From NCBI GenBank assembly GCA_016213785.1, contig JACQZQ010000028.1:1-60127 (forward strand): 60,127 nt of DNA, given 5' to 3'. The first letter of the stretch is position 1; every line of letters begins with the position of its first letter. The DNA is from Acidobacteriota bacterium (GTDB taxonomy: Bacteria; Acidobacteriota; Blastocatellia; Chloracidobacteriales; JADJPF01). Below are positions 36,787-45,609 of the stretch, piece after piece. The position numbers and the translations under genes were made by a program. The notes under the pieces are model-generated. The model saw nothing but the letters and a program-made list of their open reading frames with translations. It had not been told where the DNA came from and made no database searches.

Positions 36787-38361
36787 ATGGAAGTCTTATT
36801 AAAATCCGTCTCATTAGAAACATCTAAGTGGTCAGAAATAATAATAGAAAATATATCTGATGGAATTATAGTTTTAGACGGTTCTTATATAATAAGACTT
36901 TTTAACAAGCAAGCAGAAAGAATTTTTGGGTATTTAGCATACGAAGTACTAGGAAAAACTCTTAATGTTATATTACCAAACCTTTTTCTAGAGGCATCTA
37001 GGAGCAATATAGCTAATTTCCCAATTGTTCCAGCTATTTTGTGGGGAAAGAGTGAAAGAAAAGAAATTTATGGGAAAAGAAAAGACGGACTAGAGCTTAT
37101 ATTAGAAGCATCTTTATCTAAATGCTATTCTGATGGAGAATCACTATCCATCATTAGTTTCCAAGATATAACAGAAAAAAAGCTATCTCAAAACAAATTG
37201 GGAAAGCCTAAGGCGAATATAGAAGAACAAATTGAAAATATAAATGAATATCTCGCAAAACTATCTTTGTCACTGCAACAAGAAACATTTGAACAAAATC
37301 TATTTGAAGCTATAAACAATAAACTTTTTACTGCTATAAAACATACCTCAGAGTCAATTGTAATTTTTGATAAGAAAGGGACTATAGATTATGTAAACCC
37401 TTCATTTGAAAGAATAACTGGTTATGAGAGTAAAGAAGTTTGTTGTCATAGAATAAAGGGGTTAATTGGGCCAAATTCTATAAAAGAGTATAAAAAAATT
37501 CTTGAAACACTCTTTAAAGATGAGAAGTGGCAAGGAACTTATTGGGCTAAGAAAAAAGATGGCTCTCTTTACGAAGAAGAAACTACTATTTTACCTGTTA
37601 AATCTAGTCAAGGTGAAACTATAAGTTATGTTGCTATAGGGAGAGATGTTACTGAAAAGAAAAGATTTGAATCTATAATAGACTCAGTAGATATGATGAA
37701 AAATGTAGGTTACATTTTTGCTGGAATTAGACATGAATTAGGTAATCCAATTAATTCAATTAAAACCTCTCTTAGTGTCCTAAAAAAAGGGCTTGATAGC
37801 TATTCCCAGGATTCAATTTTAGTTTATATAGAAAGAGCGCTTTCAGAGATTACTAGAGTAGAATACCTGCTTAAAGCTTTAAAAAGTTTTAGTATGTATG
37901 AAAACCTAAAACTAGAAAAAATAAACTTAGCTCCTATTATGGAGAAATTTTGTTCATTAGCTAAGGAAGATTCTGAGAAAAAAGGAATAAAACTGGGCTT
38001 ACATTGCAGTACTAAAGAAATATCCGCATTAATTGATCAAAGAGCTTTTCATCAAGTGATGCTAAATATTTTTTCTAATGCTGTAGATGCATTAGAAGGA
38101 CGTTCAAACCCAACAATTGACATTTTTCTTTATATTGATGATAAATTTGCTAAAGTTGAAGTTATAGATAATGGTGTAGGTATATCAGATTCCCAAAAAG
38201 AAAAACTATTTAAGCCTTTTAACACTTTCAAGCCTCAAGGAACTGGTTTAGGTTTAGTTATAACAAAAAAACTTATAACTAATATGCAAGGCACCTTAGA
38301 AATAGATAGTATTTATAATTCTGGAACAAGAGCAACAATTGTATTAGATAAGCTTGTATAA
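36787..38361 (+). CDS. PAS-PAS sensor histidine kinase (NtrB-like)
   Basis: 524 residues, cytoplasmic (no membrane helix). PAS 1 covers about 12-130 (DGIIVLDGSYIIRLFNKQA), a coiled-coil linker follows, and PAS 2 covers about 178-292 (YVNPSFERITGYES, then VAIGRDVTEKK). The kinase core has the phospho-acceptor His316 in RHELGNPINSIK, the N-box MLNIFSNAVDAL, and DNGVGIS plus GTGLGLVI for ATP binding. HELGNPIN resembles the NtrB-type H-box. It is followed by an NtrC-type regulator, its likely partner, after a 370-base gap that carries a sigma54 promoter. The signal is unknown; PAS domains suggest a cytoplasmic ligand or redox cue. Confidence 0.88.
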   Translation: MEVLLKSVSLETSKWSEIIIENISDGIIVLDGSYIIRLFNKQAERIFGYLAYEVLGKTLNVILPNLFLEASRSNIANFPIVPAILWGKSERKEIYGKRKDGLELILEASLSKCYSDGESLSIISFQDITEKKLSQNKLGKPKANIEEQIENINEYLAKLSLSLQQETFEQNLFEAINNKLFTAIKHTSESIVIFDKKGTIDYVNPSFERITGYESKEVCCHRIKGLIGPNSIKEYKKILETLFKDEKWQGTYWAKKKDGSLYEEETTILPVKSSQGETISYVAIGRDVTEKKRFESIIDSVDMMKNVGYIFAGIRHELGNPINSIKTSLSVLKKGLDSYSQDSILVYIERALSEITRVEYLLKALKSFSMYENLKLEKINLAPIMEKFCSLAKEDSEKKGIKLGLHCSTKEISALIDQRAFHQVMLNIFSNAVDALEGRSNPTIDIFLYIDDKFAKVEVIDNGVGISDSQKEKLFKPFNTFKPQGTGLGLVITKKLITNMQGTLEIDSIYNSGTRATIVLDKLV

Positions 38362-38731
38362 GTAAAAATTACAGGGGCTTCTCATTTTACTATGAAATTT
38401 TCCCCTTTCTCTATGGCTATTTTACAATCCTAACAACTCTTTACTCTCAAACTTTCTTATATCTACAAGTATTTTATATAGATTAAAAAAGCAAAAACTC
38501 AAGCCTAAATTAAGCAAAAATTGGCGTAAAGATTAAAGAAAATTATAGAAATACTCTACAGTTAAATCTATCTTGCTTATTTACCTAGTTTTATATCTTA
38601 ATACCATATTGGTAATCAAAATACTATAGATATTTTATGGCATATATATTGCTTCTATAGCAAGATAAATTTGATTACTTATCAAGCTTAAATAAGGTGT
38701 TTAGCTAACAGATTATTTTGGAGAAATTAGT
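38362..38731. other. Regulatory region upstream of the NtrC-type gene
   Basis: 370 bases with no gene. It contains a sigma54 promoter (38638-38653) and an upstream inverted repeat TACCA-TAT-TGGTA (about 38602-38614) about 25 bases before the promoter. The long space upstream suits enhancer sites of an NtrC-type activator. Confidence 0.55.
38638..38653 (+). promoter_or_regulatory. Sigma54 promoter upstream of the NtrC-type gene
   Basis: TGGCATATATATTGCT: the GG (-24) and GC (-12) elements are separated by exactly 10 bases, with the TGGCA and TTGCT contexts of the consensus. The predicted start is near 38664, about 68 bases before the TTG start codon. A sigma54-dependent activator with its own sigma54 promoter suggests autoregulation. 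Confidence 0.75.
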
Positions 38732-40087
38732 TTGAATAAAAGACTTGTACTTATTATTGATGATAATAAGCTTTTTGCTGAATCTACAAAAGATTTTCTT
38801 GTTAATGATTATCTAGACATTTATACAGCAAGTTCATTAGCAAATGCTCTTGAACTGTTATCTAAAAAGCACTTTGATGTTGTTTTACTAGATAATAGTC
38901 TCCCTGATGGAGATGGATTAAATTGTGTAAAAGATATTTTAGCCTTAAATGATCAAACAAAAATAATTTTAGTTACAGGTTATCCTAGTTTTGAGAACGC
39001 GGTTCAAGCACTTAAAAAAGGAGTTTATGATTATTTTTCTAAACCAATAGAAATTGACGAATTACAAGTTGCTATTAACCGTGCTATTAGAGTAAGTGAG
39101 TTAGAAAAAGTTGAACAAATACAAAATTATAAAAACCGTGTTGAGAGTGAAGATATTTTATTCATTGGTACAGGAGCGAAATTTGATGAAATTAGAAAAC
39201 TAGTTGAAAAGGCTTCAATGGTTAATGTCCCTGTTTTAATTACTGGCGAAACTGGAACAGGAAAAAGTTTATTGGCTAAATATATTCATTACAATAAAGA
39301 AAAAACACGCCCTTTTATTAGCGTAAATTGTGCAGCATTGCCAGAAAATTTAATTGAATCAGAGCTTTTTGGTGCAGAAAAAGGTTCATATACTGGCGCA
39401 ATTTCTACACGCAAAGGGCTTTTTGAGATTGCAGATGGTGGGACATTATTTTTAGATGAGATTGCAGAAATACCTATTCACTTACAATCTAAACTTTTAG
39501 GAGTATTGGATGATAAAAAAGTCCGTCGTTTAGGCGGTGAAATTTATAGAAGTGTTAATACTAGAACAATTGCAGCAACAAATGTTGATTTAGAGGATTT
39601 TGTTCTACAACGCCGTTTTCGTAATGATCTTTTTTATAGACTAAATGTTATTAGCATACACCTACCACCCTTGCGAGAACATAAACAAGATATTCCTACA
39701 TTTTGTAAATATTTTATTAATAAATTATCTCCTAATAAGAAATTTCAAATAGCTGACAATGAGTATAACAAGTTAATTTTATATGATTGGCCTGGCAACA
39801 TTCGTGAGTTAAAAAATATTATTGAACGCTCAATAATTTTGCAGGATAGTAATTTTCTACAGCCCTCTTTATTGCTAGGAAATGTCCTTAAAGAAAAGTC
39901 TAGTGCATCAGTCAAAGAGCAAAAAGACTTACCTTCTCTAGATTTAATCAACCAAAAACATATAGAAACAGTCCTTAACAACCATTCAGGTAATCTTACT
40001 CGTACGGCTAAAGTCCTAGGTATATCTCTTTCTACATTAAAACGAAAACTTAAAGAATTTGGTATTAAATATAGTGGGTCAAAATAA
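38732..40087 (+). CDS. Sigma54-dependent response regulator, NtrC family
   Basis: 451 residues. Receiver domain (about 1-120) with Asp54 in LLDNSLPDGDG and Lys104 in FSKP. AAA+ activator domain (about 142-370) with Walker A GETGTGKS (172-179), sigma54-contact loop GSYTGA at 218-223 (the consensus GAFTGA with Ser-Tyr in place of Ala-Phe) and Walker B GGTLFLDE. A C-terminal Fis-type helix-turn-helix (AKVLGISLSTLKRKL) closes it. Translation starts at a TTG with GGAG at 38720. It follows the PAS histidine kinase and should be its regulator. It can be expected to act on the sigma54 promoters at 38638 and 40215. Confidence 0.92.
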   Translation: MNKRLVLIIDDNKLFAESTKDFLVNDYLDIYTASSLANALELLSKKHFDVVLLDNSLPDGDGLNCVKDILALNDQTKIILVTGYPSFENAVQALKKGVYDYFSKPIEIDELQVAINRAIRVSELEKVEQIQNYKNRVESEDILFIGTGAKFDEIRKLVEKASMVNVPVLITGETGTGKSLLAKYIHYNKEKTRPFISVNCAALPENLIESELFGAEKGSYTGAISTRKGLFEIADGGTLFLDEIAEIPIHLQSKLLGVLDDKKVRRLGGEIYRSVNTRTIAATNVDLEDFVLQRRFRNDLFYRLNVISIHLPPLREHKQDIPTFCKYFINKLSPNKKFQIADNEYNKLILYDWPGNIRELKNIIERSIILQDSNFLQPSLLLGNVLKEKSSASVKEQKDLPSLDLINQKHIETVLNNHSGNLTRTAKVLGISLSTLKRKLKEFGIKYSGSK

Positions 40088-40214
40088 ATAGATAGTTCAG
40101 ACTTACCAGTTCATTTTGACTAGTTTTTCTTTTAGTAAATATATTTTTCTTTCTTTTTCTTATTAACAACTAATCAACAACGGGGTTTTATTTTATTTTT
40201 GTTCTTCTAAACTA

Positions 40215-40230
40215 TGGCATCAATCTTGCT
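40215..40230 (+). promoter_or_regulatory. Sigma54 promoter upstream of the REC-DUF4388 gene
   Basis: TGGCATCAATCTTGCT: GG and GC are again separated by exactly 10 bases, with TGGCAT and TTGCT contexts shared with the promoter at 38638. The predicted start is near 40241, about 117 bases before the ATG at 40358. Probable target of the adjacent NtrC-type regulator. Confidence 0.75.
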
Positions 40231-40357
40231 GCAATAGGCATAAAATTTTGTGTTGAGCTATAGAAGTAAGACCTGTTTTTAAGTTGGCTTTTAGAACAAC
40301 TAATTTTTAGTCATTATTTCATCCAAAAAATTATGTCATTAAATTGCTAAACTATTT

Positions 40358-41695
40358 ATGAAAACAATACTACTAGTTGATGATGAAAAATTATTCCTAA
40401 GCAGTTTATCTGAAGGGTTAACTAAACTTTTCCCACAAGTAAACATTGTTACTGCTCAGAATGGTCTAGAAGCAATAAAAATTTTAGATGCTCAAGATGT
40501 TATTTTAATAATTACAGACCTACAAATGCCTGTTATGTCAGGCTTTGAGTTACTTGAGTGTTTGATGAATGATTATCGAGAAATATCTATTATAGTTATG
40601 ACGGCTTATGGAAATATAGAAATAGAGGATAACCTTTCTAATTGTGGTTCTATTATATACTTAGAAAAACCTATTGATTTTCAAGCTTTAGCTGAACATA
40701 TCCAAGCTATAGTAGCACCAACAGCCAAAGGTCATATCAAAGGCATTGATTTGCCTAATATATTACAACTACTTTATTTAGAACATAAAACTTGTACTTT
40801 AACAGTTTATTCTAAATCTCGTGTAGGTTATTTATATTTTATAGATGGTGAGCTTATTGATGCAGAGTTTGATTTATTTAAAGCTGAAAATGCAGCTTAT
40901 GAAATCCTTAAATGGGTAAAACCTGAAATTGAAATTGAAAGCATTTCAAGCAAAACAATTAGAAATATAAAATTACCACTAGATCATATACTTTTGGAAG
41001 CAGCTAAAAAACAAGATGAGCATAGAAGAGATACTGGTAGTTTCCGTAGAAGTGCCTTAGACCTTCCAATAGCTAACTTAAATAGTTCTCTTCAAGACTT
41101 TAGAAAGTCTGAGCCTAAAAACACTGAGGGCAAAATAAATTTATTAAGTAATGATGATAACCCTCTTGAGCTTGATTTTAATTCTTCAACCTTTGATAAA
41201 AATAACATAAACGATATTAGTCTATTAGAAATAGACAAAAATCTTTCACTAGATAAAAATCTTTCAGAAAATACATTACAAAATTATACAGCTGCGATCA
41301 ATATTAGTTCAAATAATAGACAAACAATATCTTTAGAACAATTTGTTAATATATGGTCAAAAAATGCTGTTTTAATTGTTGAAAAATCTGCTCTTGCGTT
41401 TATTAAAAATATCTCAAAAAATAATACAATTATCTTACAAGGAACAAATGATCATATTGAAATTTTATCTGAACAAATAACTAAAGTTTTAGATATAGTA
41501 CTCTACCTTGTCGAGAACTCTTCTCAAGGCTCTTTTGAATATGTAAGTAACTTATTTGGACTTACTTTTGTTTGGAATTTAGATAGTAAATATATTGTTG
41601 TAATAATAGATATTTTTGTTGATAATGATAACAATTCTTTTATTTGGTTTCGCAGATATAAAAGTTTTCTAGAAAAAAATTTTTCATTAGGCTAA
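40358..41695 (+). CDS. Receiver-DUF4388 protein with unknown C-terminal domain
   Basis: 445 residues. The receiver (about 1-120) is intact: VDDEK, Asp54 in ITDLQMP, Thr82 in MTAYG and Lys104 in LEKP. A DUF4388 (PATAN-like) domain follows at about 128-215 (LPNILQLLYLEHKTCTL, YLYFIDGELIDAE). A polar linker (about 220-320) carries an 18-bp duplication coding DKNLSL/DKNLSE. The last 125 residues form an alpha/beta domain that may be a divergent roadblock-like fold, which I cannot confirm. DUF4388 regulators occur with roadblock and small-GTPase systems in deltaproteobacteria and Acidobacteriota. Downstream of a sigma54 promoter and upstream of a roadblock-like gene, it is probably the first gene of a small operon. 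Confidence 0.85.
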   Translation: MKTILLVDDEKLFLSSLSEGLTKLFPQVNIVTAQNGLEAIKILDAQDVILIITDLQMPVMSGFELLECLMNDYREISIIVMTAYGNIEIEDNLSNCGSIIYLEKPIDFQALAEHIQAIVAPTAKGHIKGIDLPNILQLLYLEHKTCTLTVYSKSRVGYLYFIDGELIDAEFDLFKAENAAYEILKWVKPEIEIESISSKTIRNIKLPLDHILLEAAKKQDEHRRDTGSFRRSALDLPIANLNSSLQDFRKSEPKNTEGKINLLSNDDNPLELDFNSSTFDKNNINDISLLEIDKNLSLDKNLSENTLQNYTAAINISSNNRQTISLEQFVNIWSKNAVLIVEKSALAFIKNISKNNTIILQGTNDHIEILSEQITKVLDIVLYLVENSSQGSFEYVSNLFGLTFVWNLDSKYIVVIIDIFVDNDNNSFIWFRRYKSFLEKNFSLG

Positions 41696-41788
41696 TTATT
41701 TTAGCTATTTGCTTATACAATTAAGTAAAATATTACCTTTACAAATGCTACCAAAAAGCATAAATTTTTATTCATTAGGAGAATAAAC

Positions 41789-42196
41789 ATGGGAAAAATA
41801 GACGATGCTTGCAGAACCGTAGTTCAAAATGTAGAAGGAGCTATTGCTTGCGGAGTAGTAGATCTAGATTCAGGTTTACTTTTAGGGATATTTAACTCAT
41901 CTCAATACACACAAACCCTCAATGAGATAGTTGCTGCTGCTTCAGTAGACTTATTTAGAGGAGCTAACCTTGGGCGTGTAGAACAATTAGTTCGTCAGCA
42001 TAGGGGTTTACCAGAAAATGGAGAAAGATATTTTCAAGAAATTCATATAACATCTGCTCATAACTATCATTTTGCTAAAGTACTTAAAAATGGTAGAGCG
42101 GTAGTTATGCTTGTTACTAAGAAAACTACTAATGTGGGTATGGGTTGGGCACAATTAAAACTTTCGATTCCTATCTTAGAACCATTACTACCTTAA
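41789..42196 (+). CDS. Roadblock/LC7-like small protein
   Basis: 135 residues, AGGAG at good spacing. The pattern of a short helix, then GVVDLDSGLLLGIF (beta strands with the DxxSG turn), a long helix, and AKVLKNGRAVVMLVTKK followed by a final helix fits the roadblock/LC7 (MglB-like) fold, which controls small GTPases or dimerises as a scaffold. Sequence similarity is weak, so this is a fold-level call. It follows the REC-DUF4388 gene by 93 bases and precedes the kinase-like gene. No MglA-type GTPase is seen in the window. Confidence 0.6.
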   Translation: MGKIDDACRTVVQNVEGAIACGVVDLDSGLLLGIFNSSQYTQTLNEIVAAASVDLFRGANLGRVEQLVRQHRGLPENGERYFQEIHITSAHNYHFAKVLKNGRAVVMLVTKKTTNVGMGWAQLKLSIPILEPLLP

Positions 42197-42199
42197 TCT

Positions 42200-42251
42200 A
42201 AGAATGTGGACTACAATTTTTTAGCTATATCTTTATGTAGTCCACATTCTT
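42200..42251 (+). terminator. 16-bp hairpin between roadblock-like and kinase-like genes
   Basis: Perfect 16-bp arms (42200-42215 and 42236-42251), core GAATGTGGACTACA, with a 20-base loop. There is no T run, and the next ATG is only 15 bases away with no clear Shine-Dalgarno. It could be a partial terminator or a structure that controls the next gene. Confidence 0.55.
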
Positions 42252-42266
42252 ATAGCATTTAATCTT

Positions 42267-43121
42267 ATGACACAAGTAATTAAACCAACATTTCCTTGTG
42301 CAGAACTTCCTGATTCTTTCTTTTGGCCTGTAAGTAACCGTAATTACATATCTTCTATCACACTAGAAACTCTAGAAAATTGTACAGAATTAACCGGCCA
42401 ACAAGGTTTAGCTGATGGGAGTGGTAAATCAGATGCTTTTATTTACAAAACAGGAAATTGGTGCTTAAAAACATCCCTAAGAAATCGCTTTAAGAGTATT
42501 GATGAAGGCCAAGAAGCTTTAGTTAAACTATCTAAAAAAAAATTTTGCCTTGATCACTTACTCCCTCCAAAAACAATTCTTGTACTTCAGCCAGAAAATG
42601 AGAAATATTTTTGGCTCTGGACAATTACTCCCTGGTATAAAACCCTACGGTCATTAATGATAGAAGCTGTTGAAACTAATAACGAACCCCTTCTTGCTGC
42701 CGCACTTCAAGCCTATGCTAGAGTATCTATAGACTCACTTGTTATTACTTCACAGAAAAATCTTTCACTAGATATTCATCCTAGTAATTTTGCTTTGCCA
42801 GATTATTCCCCTAGTAACAAAATAGAGCTTATTAATTACGAAAATGTTGTTTATTTAGATGATGATATGATAGAAACAACAGATTGTTTGATTATTGGCT
42901 ATGCTTTGCTAAAACGAATTGATGAGTATGAAAAATGGAGTAAAGCTCTTAGTATATATATCTTAACATTAGAAGATGCTATTTTGACCAAACTTACACA
43001 AAAAGACGTGAGAAAATTGCGTCTATTACAAGCTTTCCAAGATATTCCATTAAGAACAACTTTAGCTCAAAAGATCAGAGAAGATATTGTCTCAATAATA
43101 AAACAATGTCAAAACCTCTAG
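42267..43121 (+). CDS. Kinase-like-fold protein with degenerate active site
   Basis: 284 residues, soluble. I do not recognise the family, but the middle reads like an aminoglycoside-kinase/protein-kinase fold: a strand with Lys68 (WCLKTS), an aromatic hinge WLWTITPW, the catalytic-loop-like LDIHPSNF (Asp169 and Asn174 with the correct five-residue spacing) and IELINYEN where the DFG-type metal Asp would be. Asn190 stands in the DFG Asp position, which suggests a pseudokinase or altered chemistry. A run of three acidic residues, DDD, follows at 198-200. No good ribosome site precedes the ATG; a strong hairpin lies just upstream. It is followed 13 bases later by the phosphoesterase gene, so the two are almost certainly co-expressed. 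Confidence 0.55.
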   Translation: MTQVIKPTFPCAELPDSFFWPVSNRNYISSITLETLENCTELTGQQGLADGSGKSDAFIYKTGNWCLKTSLRNRFKSIDEGQEALVKLSKKKFCLDHLLPPKTILVLQPENEKYFWLWTITPWYKTLRSLMIEAVETNNEPLLAAALQAYARVSIDSLVITSQKNLSLDIHPSNFALPDYSPSNKIELINYENVVYLDDDMIETTDCLIIGYALLKRIDEYEKWSKALSIYILTLEDAILTKLTQKDVRKLRLLQAFQDIPLRTTLAQKIREDIVSIIKQCQNL

Positions 43122-43134
43122 AAATTCTACTTAT

Positions 43135-43884
43135 ATGTTACTAGCTGTTATTGCAGATCTTCATGCTAACTTACCAGCATTAGAAGCGGTTTTAGTTGAA
43201 ATAAAAGAACTAAGGCCTGATCTTATTTTGTGTCTTGGTGATATTGTTGGTTATAATGCAGAACCTGCAAATACAATAGATTTATTACGAGAAACTACCA
43301 AATATGTTGTAGCTGGTAATCATGATGTTGATACCATAAGCCAAAACTCTGTTGCAGGAACCAATAAAGATGCCCAATTAGTTTTAAGTTGGACTAAAGA
43401 AAATCTTTTAGAAAAGCATTTATCATATCTAGCTAATTTACCTAATAAAATAATTTATGAAAACGAGTTTGTAGGAGCACATGGCTGCTACTTAAATGAT
43501 ACACATATAAATGGTTATGTTACTAGTAGTATGTTAGAAGAAAACCTAAAATCTCTTCTTAATAGATCTAACTGGCCTACAATTGCTTTTTGTGGACACA
43601 CCCATATTGCTTTAGTTGGTTGGTTAGAAAATGACCTTTGTATAGAAAATAATGCTAAAGAACCTATTACTTGGCCTAAGCATGCTAGAGCCGTGATAAT
43701 AAACCCTGGTTCAGTAGGTCAACCCAGAGATGAAGATATTAGAGCGTCTTTTGCTTTGGTTGACTTAACCAAAAGAAAAATAACCATTAAGCGTGTTAGC
43801 TATGATATAGAAAGAACCATTTCAGCCATTAATCAAGCTAACCTACCTATTAAACTTGCAGATAGACTAAGAAAAGGTCGATAA
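43135..43884 (+). CDS. YfcE/MJ0936-family metallophosphoesterase
   Basis: 249 residues, a single calcineurin-like domain. The two-metal site is complete: ADLHANL, LGDIVGYNAEP, AGNHD, a His in VGAHG and GHTH, ending with NPGSVGQPRD. Such enzymes cleave phosphodiesters or phosphoesters; the natural substrate is usually unknown. The ATG lies 13 bases after the kinase-like gene. Together they could form an opposed modifying/demodifying pair, which is inference. No signal peptide, so it acts in the cytoplasm. Confidence 0.88.
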   Translation: MLLAVIADLHANLPALEAVLVEIKELRPDLILCLGDIVGYNAEPANTIDLLRETTKYVVAGNHDVDTISQNSVAGTNKDAQLVLSWTKENLLEKHLSYLANLPNKIIYENEFVGAHGCYLNDTHINGYVTSSMLEENLKSLLNRSNWPTIAFCGHTHIALVGWLENDLCIENNAKEPITWPKHARAVIINPGSVGQPRDEDIRASFALVDLTKRKITIKRVSYDIERTISAINQANLPIKLADRLRKGR

Positions 43885-44141
43885 TTTTTTGTCTTTTTAA
43901 CAAAATTTTTAGCAAATTATCGGCAAAACAATAATTTAACTAGGAAAGATTTTGAAACCTGCTTTTAGATCTCTTCGTAGAGGCTTGAGAACACAAACTT
44001 CAACACTCCATAATAACAAAATCTTTTAGTTTCACACATCTTAGCAAAAAATTGCTTGGCTTGAGTGATTAGGTTATTATGGTCAGCAACTAGTAAAATA
44101 TGTTTGCTAAACCCGTCGTAAGGAGGCGGTTAAAACTTATC

Positions 44142-45608
44142 ATGGCATTTACAAGAAAAAAGAAAATAGGCGTATTTTTATTAGTAGTAATAATTATAGG
44201 ATCAGCAGTTACAGCTAGCTTAGTTACTAAAGGAAATAATATTACAGAGGTTCAAATTTCTCCTGTAAAAAAACGTGAACTTTTAGAATCTAAAGTAACT
44301 GCTTCTGGTGAAATAAGACCTGTTAAATTTTATAATTTAACAGCAGAAGTTGCAGGCCGTGTCACTAACATATATGTAAAAGAAGGTGATACAGTAAAAG
44401 CTGGTCAAGAATTAATTAGAGTTGACCCTACATTCCAAGCTAATAATGCGGCTAGTCAAGAAGCTGTCTTGCGTTCTGAAGAACAAAATGCTCGCGCAGC
44501 AGAAATTGAATGGCGTGCAGCAGAAAATAATGTTAATAGTACCAAAAATTCTATCTTAGCAGCCAAAGCCGATCTTAGACGTGCCCAAGCTGATCTAACT
44601 TTAGCCGAAGCAGAATATCAACGAGCAGTTGATATGGTTGAAGCAGGAGTTTTTTCTAAAGCTCAGTTTGATAGTGCTAAAGCCCGTCGTGATGTAGCAT
44701 TAGCCACAATAGAGAGTCAACAAGCTCATATTAAACAATTAGAGGATAACTTAAAAAATACTGAAGCATCCGTTAAACGTTCTGAAGTTACTTATGAAGC
44801 AACCCGTGAACGTATTGGTTCTACTCGCGCACAACTCTTAAATGCTCAAGACCAATTATCTAAAACCATTAGAAAATCTCCTATTGATGGGGTTGTTTCT
44901 AGCCTACCACTTAAAGAAGGTGAATATGTTTTATCAAACTTTAGTAGCTCTTCTTTGGTAACTATTGCAGATATGGCAGATGTTAATGTTGAAGTAAAAG
45001 TTGATGAAACAGACATTGCAAATGTAAAACTTGGTCAAGCAGCTAAAGTAAAAGTTGATGCTCTTGGTGAAACAGAAATCGATGGAGAAGTAACAGAAAT
45101 TGGACATAGCGCTGTTACTCGTTCTGGACAATCAATTTCACAAAGTACAACATCTCAAGAAGCCAAAGATTTTAAGGTAGTTGTAAAATTAAAAGCGTCT
45201 TTAGAAACACTTAATAGATTGCGCCCTGGTATGTCTGCTACTGCAACAATTACTACTGACACTAGAAATAGCATTCTTGTTATCCCTTTACAAGCTTTAG
45301 TAGTTAAAGATTTAGAAGAAGAAAAGAAGGCTCAAGAAAAAGCAACTCCTACTGATGTACAAAAAGTTGATAAAGAACCTGCTAAAAAACGTGAAGAACA
45401 AGGTGTTTATATTGTAAAGGATGGTAAAGCTGAATTTGTAACAGTTAAAACAGGTATCACAGGCGATACAGATATAGAAGTTCTAGAAGGCCTAAAAGAG
45501 GCAGATCAAATTGTTACTGGCCCATTTCGCCAACTACGTAACTTAAAATCTGGTACTGCTGTAAAACAAGAAACAATTAAAGCCGATAAGGAGAAGGACG
45601 CGAAGTAA
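44142..45608 (+). CDS. MacA/HlyD-type periplasmic adaptor subunit
   Basis: 488 residues from the ATG at 44142; a longer frame from 44100 is possible, and GGAGG at 44122 fits neither start perfectly. A short basic N-terminus is followed by one membrane helix ([19 protein letters not shown]), the biotinyl-lipoyl halves ([18 protein letters not shown] and [15 protein letters not shown]) flanking a long coiled-coil hairpin (about 95-240), a beta-barrel domain and a membrane-proximal domain. A Lys-rich insertion lies near residue 405. The adaptor links an inner-membrane ABC exporter to an outer-membrane channel. The ATPase gene begins one base after the stop codon. No TolC-type gene is in the window. 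Confidence 0.88.
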   Translation: MAFTRKKKIGVFLLVVIIIGSAVTASLVTKGNNITEVQISPVKKRELLESKVTASGEIRPVKFYNLTAEVAGRVTNIYVKEGDTVKAGQELIRVDPTFQANNAASQEAVLRSEEQNARAAEIEWRAAENNVNSTKNSILAAKADLRRAQADLTLAEAEYQRAVDMVEAGVFSKAQFDSAKARRDVALATIESQQAHIKQLEDNLKNTEASVKRSEVTYEATRERIGSTRAQLLNAQDQLSKTIRKSPIDGVVSSLPLKEGEYVLSNFSSSSLVTIADMADVNVEVKVDETDIANVKLGQAAKVKVDALGETEIDGEVTEIGHSAVTRSGQSISQSTTSQEAKDFKVVVKLKASLETLNRLRPGMSATATITTDTRNSILVIPLQALVVKDLEEEKKAQEKATPTDVQKVDKEPAKKREEQGVYIVKDGKAEFVTVKTGITGDTDIEVLEGLKEADQIVTGPFRQLRNLKSGTAVKQETIKADKEKDAK

Positions 45609-45609
45609 T

